From positions 496,001 to 560,000 of the forward strand of contig NC_009436.1 in the NCBI RefSeq assembly GCF_000016325.1: a stretch of 64,000 bases of DNA. The letters run 5' to 3'. Positions 9,041 to 18,001 of this stretch are shown in pieces (positions within the stretch are counted from its first letter, which is position 1; each line of letters opens with the position of its first letter). This stretch comes from Enterobacter sp. 638 (lineage in GTDB: Bacteria; Pseudomonadota; Gammaproteobacteria; Enterobacterales; Enterobacteriaceae). The notes beneath the pieces were generated by a model that saw only the letters and a list, made by a program, of their open reading frames with translations, was not told the origin of the DNA and searched no databases. The position numbers and the translations under genes were made by a program.

Positions 9041-9973
9041 TTACAGTGCTAATTCGCGATTCAAAACCAGTGCCAGCAGCGCCTGGCGAGCAAAAATGCC
9101 GTTGCCAGCCTGCTGGAAATACCAGGCGTGCGGCGTCTTGTCCACGTCGGTGGCGATCTCGTCGATGCGCGGCAGCGGATGCAGCACTTTCATGTTGGTG
9201 CGTGCGCCTTCGAGGTCGCTGGCGCGCAGGACAAATTGCGCCTTCACGTTGGCGTATTCGGACGGGTCCAGGCGCTCTTTCTGCACGCGCGTCATATACA
9301 GAATGTCCACCTCGCCCATTACCTCTTCGATGCTGGCGTGTTGGCTCCAGGTAATACCTTTTTCATCGAGCATATCGAGAATGTACTGCGGCATCGCCAG
9401 CGCGGTCGGGGCGATAAAGTAGAAGCGGTTACCGTTAAATTTCGCCAGCGCCTGCGCCAGCGAGTGGACGGTGCGGCCATATTTCAGGTCACCGACCATC
9501 GCGATATTCAGGTTCTCAAGCTGTCCCTGCGTTTCCTGAATGGTGAACAAATCCAGCAGGGTTTGCGTCGGGTGCTGATTCGCGCCATCACCCGCATTCA
9601 GAATCGGAATGCCGCCGGAAAACTCTGTCGCCAGACGCGCCGCGCCTTCCTGCGGGTGGCGCATCACAATCGCGTCCACGTAAGTGCTTATCACTGAAAT
9701 GGTGTCCGCCAGCGTTTCGCCTTTTTTGCCCAGCGACGTGTTGCTGCTGTCAGAGAAGCCCACGACGCTCGCGCCCAGACGGTGCATTGATGTTTCGAAC
9801 GACAGGCGGGTACGCGTCGACGCTTCGAAGAAACAGCTGGCAATCACTTTATGCTTCAGCAGCTCGGGCTGTGGGTTGGCCTTCAGTTTTGCCGCGGTAT
9901 CGAGAACCAATTCCAGCTCTTCGCGGCTGAGGTCATTGATGGAAATGATGTGTTTTTGATAAAGCGGATTCAT
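9041..9973 (-). CDS. pyrB: Aspartate carbamoyltransferase catalytic chain
   Basis: 310-residue catalytic subunit that makes N-carbamoyl-aspartate from carbamoyl phosphate and aspartate. Signature motifs are present: the carbamoyl phosphate loop [20 protein letters not shown], and the aspartate-binding LHPLPR region. It is first in the operon pyrB-pyrI, and its ATG follows the pyrL attenuator directly, so expression should rise when UTP is scarce. It shares an ancestral fold with the two ornithine carbamoyltransferases in this window. Confidence 0.97.
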   Translation of the reverse strand: MNPLYQKHIISINDLSREELELVLDTAAKLKANPQPELLKHKVIASCFFEASTRTRLSFETSMHRLGASVVGFSDSSNTSLGKKGETLADTISVISTYVDAIVMRHPQEGAARLATEFSGGIPILNAGDGANQHPTQTLLDLFTIQETQGQLENLNIAMVGDLKYGRTVHSLAQALAKFNGNRFYFIAPTALAMPQYILDMLDEKGITWSQHASIEEVMGEVDILYMTRVQKERLDPSEYANVKAQFVLRASDLEGARTNMKVLHPLPRIDEIATDVDKTPHAWYFQQAGNGIFARQALLALVLNRELAL

Positions 9974-9993
9974 GTTTATCTCCTGACGCCGGG

Positions 9994-10021
9994 CAAAAAA
10001 AAGCCCCTCAAATGAGGGGCT
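9994..10021 (-). terminator. pyrBI attenuator
   Basis: On the minus strand AGCCCCTC-ATTT-GAGGGGCT is followed by eight T residues, immediately upstream of the pyrB ribosome site. It overlaps the end of the pyrL leader frame. This is the UTP-sensitive attenuator known from E. coli: coupled translation of pyrL disrupts the hairpin when RNA polymerase pauses at low UTP. Confidence 0.93.
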
Positions 10022-10112
10022 CTGGGAATAGGGTAAGCAACGGGAAGAAAAACGGCAGGCCAGCGTCTGTTTTCAGACGCGGTAAGACTTGATGTCGAAC
10101 ACGCTTGAGCAT
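10008..10112 (-). CDS. pyrL: pyrBI operon leader peptide
   Basis: 34-codon leader starting [14 protein letters not shown] and continuing [15 protein letters not shown], clearly homologous to E. coli PyrL although it ends earlier (the E. coli peptide is about 44 residues). The ribosome site GGGAGGA lies 6-12 nt upstream of the ATG. The stop codon lies inside the first arm of the attenuator hairpin, so a ribosome translating closely behind polymerase would block terminator folding. Confidence 0.9.
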   Translation of the reverse strand: MLKRVRHQVLPRLKTDAGLPFFFPLLTLFPEPLI

Positions 10113-10212
10113 GGCTTCCTCCCGGCAAATTGTCGGCGATTATACTCAGCTCGATTTTCTGATCAAGCGATTAATGCACGCTTTACTCATCGCAAACGGT
10201 TCTATCTGAATA

Positions 10213-10692
10213 TTAATGCGTTCTGAGTAAATAATTAATTTGCTTGTGTACCAGCGGCGTGCGCTTCACCACGCGGGGCGCAACCCAGACAATACTGCTC
10301 CCGGCCACCACGCCTAAAATTTCCGGTAACTGGTGATAATCCAGAATTCGCGCCACGGCGCGGCCATATCCCGCCACCGTGTGGATAAGGATAAACTCGC
10401 TATTGTGCTCCACGCTGACCACCATTTCAGAGATCGAACGCGCCGCATCGGGGGAAGGGCGCAGCTGCGGATTCATGGAATAAATCTTTTGGCCTTTCGC
10501 ATTGCGAATTTTTATGACGCCAAGCAATTTCAGCAGCCGGGAAACGCTCGACTGGCTGATACTGTCAAACCCGCGCTCCTGCAAATCGCGGCGTATTTCT
10601 TCCTGGGAAAGGTAACTTTTTTCGCTGATCAGGCTCTGGCAAACCCTGAGCTGAAGCTGTTCTTTTGGGGAGTAATCTCCGTATTCCGTCAT
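10213..10692 (-). CDS. ArgR-family regulator of the arginine deiminase cluster
   Basis: 159-residue ArgR paralogue with an N-terminal winged helix (residues ~10-75: LSQEEIRRDLQERGF, then SQSSVSRLLKLLGV) and a C-terminal oligomerisation domain. At the place where E. coli ArgR has GTIAGDDTIF, whose Asp pair binds L-arginine, this protein reads GVVAGSSIVW; the aspartates are replaced. It is the last gene behind the arc operon, not near mdh where housekeeping argR lies. The start at 10692 has GGGA 6 nt upstream; ATG 10704 is an alternative without a ribosome site. Probable role: control of arc genes, perhaps as partner of ArgR (inference). Confidence 0.85.
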   Translation of the reverse strand: MTEYGDYSPKEQLQLRVCQSLISEKSYLSQEEIRRDLQERGFDSISQSSVSRLLKLLGVIKIRNAKGQKIYSMNPQLRPSPDAARSISEMVVSVEHNSEFILIHTVAGYGRAVARILDYHQLPEILGVVAGSSIVWVAPRVVKRTPLVHKQINYLLRTH

Positions 10693-10714
10693 ATCTAATC
10701 CCATTTGATGGCCA

Positions 10715-10775
10715 AAAATGTCCGGTGGCGCCGCACCGAACCGGGGTCCGGATAAGCACAGCGCCATCCGGCAAA
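10715..10775. repeat. REP-like palindromic element
   Basis: On the minus strand it contains GCCGGATGGCGCTGTGC followed by TTATCCGGACC and a second GC-rich palindromic part ending CACCGGAC. This is the usual enterobacterial REP/PU pattern. It fills the gap between the transporter and the ArgR-like gene and may attenuate transcription between them. Confidence 0.7.
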
Positions 10776-12179
10776 TTACAACAACGCACCCAGGCTTAAC
10801 GCCGCCATGATCACTACCGTCAGAATGCCGAGCAGCGGCGCAACCCATTTCAGGTAGCGCACGTAAGGTACGCGGGCGATGGCAAGGCCACCCATCACGA
10901 CGGCAGACGTCGGCGTGACCAGATTGACGATGCCGGATGCGGACTGGTACGCGGTCACGACCAGGTCGCGGTTGACGTTAGCGAAATCGGCGAGCGGCGC
11001 CATGATCGGCATCGTCAGAACGGCCAGGCCGGAGGAAGAAGGCACAAGAAACGACAGCACAACTTCCAGCCAGTACATCACGTTGATGAACGCCACCGAT
11101 GACAATCCGGTAACCAGCCCTTCAGCACTGTGCAAAATCGTGTGCGTAATCATGCCCTTATCCATGATGACTACGATACCGCGTGCGATGCCGATAATCA
11201 GCGCGACGCCCAGCAAATCCCGCGCCCCGTTGATAAATGTTGAGGTCAGCTCTTCCTCACTCATGCGGGCAATCAGGCCAACGATAATCGCACTGGCGAG
11301 GAACACGGCGGAAATCTCCGCCATCCACCACCCCAGCACCGCCACGCCGTAAATCATCACCGCGAAGGCGAGGGCGAAAATCACCAGAATCACTTTGCGC
11401 ACCGGGGTGAATTCCAGCGACTGCTCGCCTTTGTTGCCCAGGAAATGGCTGCGGTTCTCTTCCAGTTTGTCGGCGACGATCGACAGGGACGGATCCTGGC
11501 GCACTCTACGAGCGTAGCGCATCACCCACGCCACGCAGATGAGCCAGCCGATCACCAGCAGCGCGACGCGCAAAACGATCCCGTTGGTGAAAGGAATGCC
11601 CGCCGCATTGGCGGCGATCACCGTGGCGAATGGGTTGATGGTCGATCCGAGCGTGCCGATGCCTGCGCCGAGCAAAATGGTGGAGGCGGCGACAACCGGA
11701 TCGAAACGGGCGGCCAGCATCACCGGCACTAACAGCGTGTAGAACGGCAGCGACTCTTCGGCCATGCCGTAGATCGTGCCGCCTGCGGCAAACAGCGCCA
11801 TCAGGATCGGGATCATCCACTCTTCGTGCCCGCGCAAACGCGTGGTGACGCGCTCGATCCCCGCGTCAATCGCCCCGGTTTTAGTGACGATCCCCAGGAA
11901 CCCGCCGATGATCAGGATAAACAGCGCCACGTCGATCGCGCCCGCCTGACCGCTAACCGGATCGTACAGCCCGGCGATCGGGGCCATCAGCACTGAAACG
12001 ATCCCCTGTGGATGCGCTGCAACGTGCGCATACGTTCCGGCAACAGGGACTTCTTTACCGAGCGCGGCGTTCATCGCCATCTGGTACTGACCGGCCGGAA
12101 TAACCCAGCTCAGCGCGGCCACGACGGCAATGAGGAAAAAGAGAATGGTGTAAGCGGAAGGAAATTTGAACTTGCCCAT
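10776..12179 (-). CDS. YfcC/DcuC-family transporter of the arginine deiminase operon (ArcD role)
   Basis: 467-residue inner-membrane carrier with about 12 hydrophobic segments, starting FPSAYTILFFLIAVVAALSWVIPAGQY. Motifs typical of the YfcC branch are visible: GGTIYGMAEESLPFY, GAGIGTLGSTINPFAT, SFLVPSSSGLAVLTMPIMAPL and TPTSAVVMGG. The position directly after arcB, in place of the amino-acid permease ArcD of other species, suggests arginine/ornithine exchange or uptake feeding the deiminase pathway; that substrate is inferred from context. It is translated from ATG 12179, 47 bp after the arcB stop. Confidence 0.85.
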   Translation of the reverse strand: MGKFKFPSAYTILFFLIAVVAALSWVIPAGQYQMAMNAALGKEVPVAGTYAHVAAHPQGIVSVLMAPIAGLYDPVSGQAGAIDVALFILIIGGFLGIVTKTGAIDAGIERVTTRLRGHEEWMIPILMALFAAGGTIYGMAEESLPFYTLLVPVMLAARFDPVVAASTILLGAGIGTLGSTINPFATVIAANAAGIPFTNGIVLRVALLVIGWLICVAWVMRYARRVRQDPSLSIVADKLEENRSHFLGNKGEQSLEFTPVRKVILVIFALAFAVMIYGVAVLGWWMAEISAVFLASAIIVGLIARMSEEELTSTFINGARDLLGVALIIGIARGIVVIMDKGMITHTILHSAEGLVTGLSSVAFINVMYWLEVVLSFLVPSSSGLAVLTMPIMAPLADFANVNRDLVVTAYQSASGIVNLVTPTSAVVMGGLAIARVPYVRYLKWVAPLLGILTVVIMAALSLGALL

Positions 12180-12226
12180 GATGTTCTCCTTGCCCCGGCG
12201 CAGTCTCAGGCCGCGCCGGGCGGTGA

Positions 12227-13231
12227 TTAGTCGCCGAGTGTCGCCACCATGACCGCTTTAATGGTGTGCATGCGGTTTTCAGCTTCGTCGAAGACGATAG
12301 AGTTGGCGGATTCGAAGACCTCTTCCGTCACTTCCAACCCTTTCAGGCCGTAGGCGATTTCGATTTCGCGGCCCATTTTGGTGTGCTCGTTATGGAACGC
12401 CGGCAGGCAGTGCATGAACTTCACGTTCGGATTGCCGGTCGCTTTCATTACCTGCGAATTGATCTGATACGGCTTCATCAGGCTGACGCGCTCGGCCCAG
12501 GCCTCTTTCGGCTCGCCCATCGACACCCACACATCGGTGTAGAGAAAATCTGCGCCGTGCACGCCTTCGTTGACGTCGTCGGTTAAGGTGATGCGCGCGC
12601 CGGTTTGTTTGGCGATCGCGCGGCATTGCTCAACCAGTCCGGCTTCTGGCCAGAACGATTTCGGCGCGACCAGGCGGATATCCATGCCCATTTTTGCCGC
12701 GCCTACCATCAGCGAGTTGCCCATGTTGTTGCGAGCGTCACCGAGGTAAGCGAAGCTCAGCCCTGGCAGGGTTTTACCCGGGGCGTGCTCCAGCATGGTC
12801 ATCAGGTCGGCGAGGATTTGCGTCGGGTGGAACTCGTCGGTTAATCCGTTCCAGACCGGCACGCCCGCGAATTCACCCAGTTCTTCGACGATCTGCTGGC
12901 CGTAGCCGCGATATTCGATGCCGTCGTACATCCGGCCCAGCACACGGGCGGTGTCTTTCATCGACTCTTTATGCCCAATCTGCGAGCCCGTTGGGCCGAG
13001 ATAGGTCACCTGCGCGCCCTGGTCGAAGGCACCGACTTCAAACGCGCAGCGGGTGCGGGTGGAGGTTTTTTCGAAAATCAGCGCAATGTTTTTACCGACG
13101 AGCGTTTGCTTTTCGCGGCCCGCTTTTTTGGCGGCTTTCAGTTCGATGGCGAGATCGATCAGGTACTGAATTTCTGCCGGGGTGTAGTCCAGCAGCTTGA
13201 GGAAATTACGGTTTTTCAGGTTAATGGTCAT
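12227..13231 (-). CDS. arcB: Ornithine carbamoyltransferase, catabolic (ArcB)
   Basis: 334-residue enzyme. In the deiminase pathway it runs citrulline phosphorolysis to ornithine plus carbamoyl phosphate. Motifs: [13 protein letters not shown] (carbamoyl phosphate loop), [17 protein letters not shown]. The start [13 protein letters not shown] at 13231 has AAGGA 9 nt upstream; a longer in-frame extension to 13348 runs through an intergenic repeat and is rejected. The arc genes around it and its divergence from the argF-like copy at 24.2 kb support the catabolic assignment. Confidence 0.92.
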   Translation of the reverse strand: MTINLKNRNFLKLLDYTPAEIQYLIDLAIELKAAKKAGREKQTLVGKNIALIFEKTSTRTRCAFEVGAFDQGAQVTYLGPTGSQIGHKESMKDTARVLGRMYDGIEYRGYGQQIVEELGEFAGVPVWNGLTDEFHPTQILADLMTMLEHAPGKTLPGLSFAYLGDARNNMGNSLMVGAAKMGMDIRLVAPKSFWPEAGLVEQCRAIAKQTGARITLTDDVNEGVHGADFLYTDVWVSMGEPKEAWAERVSLMKPYQINSQVMKATGNPNVKFMHCLPAFHNEHTKMGREIEIAYGLKGLEVTEEVFESANSIVFDEAENRMHTIKAVMVATLGD

Positions 13232-13260
13232 GGGTGGATCCTTTTTAAAAGTGTGCTGTC

Positions 13261-13603
13261 TGATGCCCTCACCCCGGCCCTCTCCCACAGGGAGAGGGAG
13301 AAAATATCGCCTCTCATCTTGGGGCGAGGGAGAAAACCGACCTGTCACGCAGGGTTAGGGGTTTAATTCCCTCTCCCTTTGGAAGAGGGGTAGGGTGAGG
13401 GGGAAAACGTCCTCACCCTCTTGAGGAGAAGACTTCCTCACTCTCTTGAGGAGAAGACTTCCTCACTCTCTTGAGGAGAAGACTTCCTCACCCTCTTGTG
13501 GAGAAGACTTCCTTATTCACCAAGGGAGAAAACCGACCTGTCGCGCAGGGTTAGGGGTTTAGTTCCCTCTCCCTTTGGGAGAGGGGTAGGGTGAGGGGAA
13601 AAT
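13261..13603. repeat. Compound repeat block between arcC and arcB
   Basis: Three layers of repetition. (1) The palindromic CCCTCTCCC...GGGTGAGGG element occurs at about 13265-13300, 13370-13403 and 13563-13600. (2) A 25-bp unit, CCTCACTCTCTTGAGGAGAAGACTT, is repeated head-to-tail about four times at 13411-13510 with few changes. (3) A 74-bp block at 13331-13404 is duplicated at 13527-13600. This fills the 377-bp gap inside the arc operon. It probably lowers or partitions transcription between arcC and arcB, but no function is shown. Confidence 0.8.
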
Positions 13604-13608
13604 GTGCC

Positions 13609-14520
13609 TCAGTGGCAAATCAACGTGCCTTTGTCCCCGGCCAGAATCGCCGCGCCGTCTGCCAGCGCGCCAATCCCGGCGATGCCTCTGCACGTCTCGA
13701 CAAACTCACGGCAGGCGGCAACTTTTGGCCCCATCGAACCGGCGTCGAAATGCATATTTCGGAGCACCTCCGGCGTCACCTGTGCCAGCGGACGCTGTGT
13801 CGGTTTGCCCCAGTCGAGATACACCGCATCGGCGTCCGTCAGGATCAGCAGCGCGTCGGCCTCAATCTGGCGAGCGAGCAGCGCGGCGGAGAGATCTTTG
13901 TCGATCACCGCCTCAATGCCGTGGTAGCCGTTGGCGTTTTCCACCACCGGCACGCCGCCACCGCCGTTACAAATCACCAGGTGATCGCGCTCAATCAGCG
14001 CTGTAATGGCGTCTTTTTCGACGATGCGTTTGGGCTGCGGAGAAGGCACCACGCGGCGGAAGTACGGTCCATCGGCCTTAAATTCCCAGCCTTTTTCTGC
14101 TCCTAGCGCGCTGGCCTGTTCCTCGCTATACACCGGGCCGATGTATTTCGTCGGGTTGCGGAACGCAGGATCCGCGGGGTCCACTTCCACCTGGGTAAGC
14201 AGGACGCTCACTTCACGCTGCGGCAGATTATTTTTGAGCGCTTGCTGGAGCATGTAGCCGATCATTCCCTGGCTTTCGGCCCCGAGAATGTCGAGCGGAT
14301 AGGGCGTAACGTTGGTGTAGGCGCTGTTTTGTAACGCCAGCAGCCCGACCTGCGGCCCGTTGCCGTGGACCAGCACCACGCGCCACTGCGCCGTCAGCCC
14401 GGCAATGGTGCGGGCGGCCAGCTCAATATTTTGGCGCTGGATATCGGCTTCCAGCGGCTCACCGCGTTTCAACAGCGCGTTGCCGCCGAGCGCCACGACC
14501 AGAGTGGGTTTTCGTTCCAT
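13609..14520 (-). CDS. arcC: Carbamate kinase
   Basis: 303-residue cytosolic kinase that makes ATP from carbamoyl phosphate and ADP, the energy-yielding step of the deiminase pathway. Family motifs: VVALGGNALL at the N-terminus, VHGNGPQVG, ICNGGGGVPV, the IDKDL loop and LILTDADAVY. It starts 10 bp after arcA and is probably co-transcribed. The C-terminal GDKGTLI is intact and the length is normal (about 300-315). Confidence 0.95.
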   Translation of the reverse strand: MERKPTLVVALGGNALLKRGEPLEADIQRQNIELAARTIAGLTAQWRVVLVHGNGPQVGLLALQNSAYTNVTPYPLDILGAESQGMIGYMLQQALKNNLPQREVSVLLTQVEVDPADPAFRNPTKYIGPVYSEEQASALGAEKGWEFKADGPYFRRVVPSPQPKRIVEKDAITALIERDHLVICNGGGGVPVVENANGYHGIEAVIDKDLSAALLARQIEADALLILTDADAVYLDWGKPTQRPLAQVTPEVLRNMHFDAGSMGPKVAACREFVETCRGIAGIGALADGAAILAGDKGTLICH

Positions 14521-14530
14521 GATGGCTCCT

Positions 14531-15751
14531 TTAAATTCCGTCTCGTTCCAGTGGACAGCTCATGCAGCGTGCGCCGCCGCGACCGCGTCCCAGCTCGTCG
14601 CCCGGGATCGGCAGCACGGTAATGCCTGCTTTGTCGTATTTTTCGTTGGTCCAGATGTTGCGCTCGTAGCCAATCACCACGCCTGGGCGGATGGTCAGCA
14701 CGTTGTTGGCGTCGTTCCACTGTTCACGTTCGGCTTCAAACGCGTCGCCGCCGGTAGTGATCAGGCGTACCTGATTGATACCCAGTGCTTTTTCGATGGC
14801 GTGCAGCAGATCGGTTTCCTGCGTACGCAGCAGGCCGCCGCGTCCGTCAGGCGTGAGCGTCCAGCACTGGGCGTCTTTGCGCACCACTTCCGGATAAACG
14901 GAGAAGGTGTCGACGTCGATGTGGGTCATGACGGTGTCGAGATGCATACATGAGCGGTGTTTTGGCAGCTCAACGGCGATAACGCGCTCCGCCTGGCGAT
15001 GCGTAAACAGGCTTTGCGCCAGGAATTCAACGCCCTGCGGCGTAGTACGTTCCGACAGGCCAATTAATACCGCACCGCGACCAATCACTAATACGTCGCC
15101 GCCTTCCAGGGTGGCGTGATCGTAATTAATATTTTCATCGCCGAAATACTTAATAAAATCGCCATCGGCAAAATTAGGATGCCAGCGATATATTGCGCGA
15201 AGATTATTGGTTTCACGCTGACGCGCCGGTTTTGCCATGGGATTAATCGAAACGCCGTTATAAATCCAGCACGATGTATCGCGGGTAAATAAATGGTTAG
15301 GCAATGGCTTCATAATAAAATCATTTGCCGTATGGGTATCGACCACCATATTTTTAATAAAGGCCGGAATTTCGCCATAGGTTAAGCCACCGCTTAAACG
15401 ACGCGCCAGTTCGCGATGCGGCATATCTGCCAGCCAGCCGCGAACGTCATTAGCAAAGGTTGGGCCGAGGCGATAGTCAGAGATTTGAGTATCAAGCAGC
15501 CAGGCTTTGGCGTCTGCAATATCAAGCGTTTGGGTGAGAAGATCGGTTAACAGCAGGACTTCCACACCCTGATCGCGCAGCGTATTCGCGAAAATATCAT
15601 GCTCTTCACCCGCCCGCTCAACGGATAATACGTCATCGAATAAGAGCTCCTGACAATTCGACGGGGTTAAGCGTTTCAGACTTAAATTTGGGCGGTGCAG
15701 CATAACGCTACGCAATTGACCAATTTCAGAACCGACGTAATGCTTTTCCAT
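14531..15751 (-). CDS. arcA: Arginine deiminase
   Basis: 406-residue guanidino-group hydrolase converting arginine to citrulline and ammonia. Landmarks: the N-terminal [23 protein letters not shown], the catalytic-core [12 protein letters not shown], and near the C-terminus [10 protein letters not shown], in which the first Cys (residue 396) is the nucleophile equivalent to Cys406 of the Pseudomonas enzyme. It is the first gene of arcA-arcC-arcB-transporter-argR-like. The ATG has AAAGGA upstream. Together with ArcB and ArcC it supplies ATP and ammonia, typically under oxygen limitation or acid. Confidence 0.96.
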   Translation of the reverse strand: MEKHYVGSEIGQLRSVMLHRPNLSLKRLTPSNCQELLFDDVLSVERAGEEHDIFANTLRDQGVEVLLLTDLLTQTLDIADAKAWLLDTQISDYRLGPTFANDVRGWLADMPHRELARRLSGGLTYGEIPAFIKNMVVDTHTANDFIMKPLPNHLFTRDTSCWIYNGVSINPMAKPARQRETNNLRAIYRWHPNFADGDFIKYFGDENINYDHATLEGGDVLVIGRGAVLIGLSERTTPQGVEFLAQSLFTHRQAERVIAVELPKHRSCMHLDTVMTHIDVDTFSVYPEVVRKDAQCWTLTPDGRGGLLRTQETDLLHAIEKALGINQVRLITTGGDAFEAEREQWNDANNVLTIRPGVVIGYERNIWTNEKYDKAGITVLPIPGDELGRGRGGARCMSCPLERDGI

Positions 15752-15843
15752 AATTATTCCTTTAACTTTTTTTCAGAATAAAAAGGGCTGTGCTATGAAT
15801 CTTGGTTTATTTCATAGCCCTTTAAGCTCAATTGTTTTCACGG

Positions 15844-15888
15844 CTTATAGTAGGCGGCTTGAAATTACAGAATGTGATATTGCTCACG
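15844..15888 (-). promoter_or_regulatory. arcA promoter with CRP site in class II position
   Basis: TGTGA-TATTGC-TCACG at 15873-15888 matches the CRP consensus at nine of ten specified bases. On the minus strand, TACTATAAG at 15852-15844 is a good -10. The predicted start near 15840 places the CRP centre about 40 bp upstream, the class II spacing. The arcA ATG follows about 90 bp later. Confidence 0.6.
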
Positions 15889-15924
15889 TCGGATCGGGTA
15901 ATAAGAGGTTTGTTTTCTATTGCA

Positions 15925-15960
15925 TGATTCGCATCAGATAATGATTAGTTAGTCATTATC
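15925..15960. promoter_or_regulatory. Possible FNR half-sites and ARG-box-like palindrome upstream of arcA
   Basis: TGAT-TCGC-ATCA at 15925-15936 is symmetric and has the core of an FNR site, with the outer T/A of each half missing. Directly beside it GATAATGA...TCATTATC (15937-15960) is an 8-bp inverted repeat. Its centre AATGATTAGTTAGTCATT (15940-15957) fits the 18-bp ARG box at 15 positions. Both would suit an arginine-induced anaerobic operon. The remaining bases up to 16426 are AT-rich and must also hold the tabA promoter. Confidence 0.42.
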
Positions 15961-16345
15961 TTAATATGAATGACTACGCGTTATTAACACTCGTTATGTG
16001 TGGTTGTTATTATTTTGTTGGTTATTGGCGATATTTGATATTTTCTATCTTATTGATTTAAGTAAATTAATTTACGGGTGTGGAATAGCTATGCAAAAAG
16101 CCTCATTAACTATTACGGACTTAAAGAGAATCAGTAAATAATTATTTATTTTTAGAGCAAATTTTCAAAATAGTGAAGTGTGAACTGGAGGTGGTTTTTT
16201 AGATTACATATTTCTAATCAATGGATTAGTCGCATGCTGAAATGACGCTACGCTCATGTTATGCATAATCCCTGCATAAATGTGGGAAGTGCATTAACAG
16301 TGGGTTAACACATTTTCCGATAAACATGCGCTGTCGCAAGGATGA

Positions 16346-16879
<534 letters not shown>

Positions 16880-17036
16880 CTTTTTTGGCCCGGCGCTTCC
16901 TGGCAGCCGGGCCTGGAACATGACCGCGTTGTTACATCATTTCGTGATCCAGTCTAAAATTTCACCTCTTTCTGCGCTTTCCCGGTTTACCTCTTCCTTT
17001 ATCGCGTCATAGTATGAGAGATAAATTAATGAACGC

Positions 17037-17055
17037 TGTTCTATAATGTAGAACA
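17037..17055 (+). promoter_or_regulatory. yagE promoter -10 inside a perfect palindrome (probable XynR operator)
   Basis: TGTTCTATAATGTAGAACA has 7-bp perfect arms around a TAATG centre and contains a consensus -10, TATAAT, at 17042-17047. The yagE ribosome site AAGGAG is at 17068-17073. A repressor bound here would cover the -10, and the IclR-type regulator encoded at the other end of the cluster is the obvious candidate. Confidence 0.65.
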
Positions 17056-17078
17056 AAATGCTTCAGCAAGGAGATCTC

Positions 17079-17987
17079 ATGCAGCAGACCGTGCAGTTTT
17101 CGGGGATTATTCCGCCTGTCTCCACCATCTTCTCCGCCGATGGGCAGTTTGATAAACACGGCACCGCCGCGCTCATCGATGACATGATTAGCGCAGGTGT
17201 TGATGGCCTGTTCTTTTTAGGCAGCGGGGGAGAGTTCTCGCAGCTAAACGCCGAAGAGCGTAAAGCGATAGCCCGTTTTACTATTGATCACGTCAATCGC
17301 CGTGTGCCCGTTCTGATCGGCACTGGTGGCACCAACGCCCGGGAAACCATTGAACTTAGCCAGCATGCTCAGCAAGCGGGGGCAGACGGAATCGTTGTCA
17401 TTAATCCGTACTACTGGAAAGTATCCGAACAAAATCTGATTCACTATTTCCAGCAGGTGGCGGACAGCGTGACGCTGCCGGTGATCCTGTATAACTTCCC
17501 GGCGCTCACCGGCCAGGACCTGTCGCCGACGCTGGTGAAAACGCTGGCGGATTCTCGCCGCAATATCGTGGGTATCAAAGACACCATTGATTCCATTGCC
17601 CATCTGCGCAGTATGATCCTGACGGTGAAACCGGCTCACCCGCACTTCTCCGTGCTGTGCGGTTACGACGATCATCTGTTTAACACCCTGCTGTTGGGCG
17701 GCGATGGCGCGATATCGGCCAGCGGCAATTTTGCCCCGCAGCTCTCGGTGAAATTGCGTCAGGCGTTCCGCGATGGCGATCTGGATCAGGCTGCACATTA
17801 CCACCAGACGCTGCTGCAAATTCCGCAGATTTATCAGCTGGACACACCGTTTGTGAACGTCATTAAAGAAGCGATTGTGCTGTGCGGACGTCCGGTTTCC
17901 ACGCACGTATTACCGCCAGCCCAACCGCTGGATGACGCTCGCAAAACGCAGCTCAAATCGCTGTTACAACAGCTTAAGCTCTGCTGA
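17079..17987 (+). CDS. yagE: 2-keto-3-deoxy-sugar-acid aldolase, YagE type
   Basis: 302-residue DapA-superfamily class I aldolase. E. coli YagE splits 2-keto-3-deoxygluconate-type acids to pyruvate and an aldehyde, and serves xylonate breakdown with YagF. Visible residues: Schiff-base Lys167 in IVGIKDT, the Tyr of ILYNFPA (138), and GSGGEF in the substrate loop. ATG 17079 is chosen because AAGGAG ends 5 nt before it; the upstream ATG at 17058 lacks a ribosome site. It is followed after 14 bp by the dehydratase, so the two form an operon. Confidence 0.9.
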   Translation: MQQTVQFSGIIPPVSTIFSADGQFDKHGTAALIDDMISAGVDGLFFLGSGGEFSQLNAEERKAIARFTIDHVNRRVPVLIGTGGTNARETIELSQHAQQAGADGIVVINPYYWKVSEQNLIHYFQQVADSVTLPVILYNFPALTGQDLSPTLVKTLADSRRNIVGIKDTIDSIAHLRSMILTVKPAHPHFSVLCGYDDHLFNTLLLGGDGAISASGNFAPQLSVKLRQAFRDGDLDQAAHYHQTLLQIPQIYQLDTPFVNVIKEAIVLCGRPVSTHVLPPAQPLDDARKTQLKSLLQQLKLC

Positions 17988-18001
17988 GGCGCAAAAATAC
18001 G

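Noticed and set aside
12227..13348. Extended N-terminus of arcB starting at 13348
   Set aside because: The extra 39 codons translate the palindromic intergenic repeat; the family start with a good ribosome site is at 13231.
13411..13510. Short direct repeats that might suggest a CRISPR array
   Set aside because: The 25-bp units follow one another without unique spacers and no cas genes are present; it is a plain tandem repeat.
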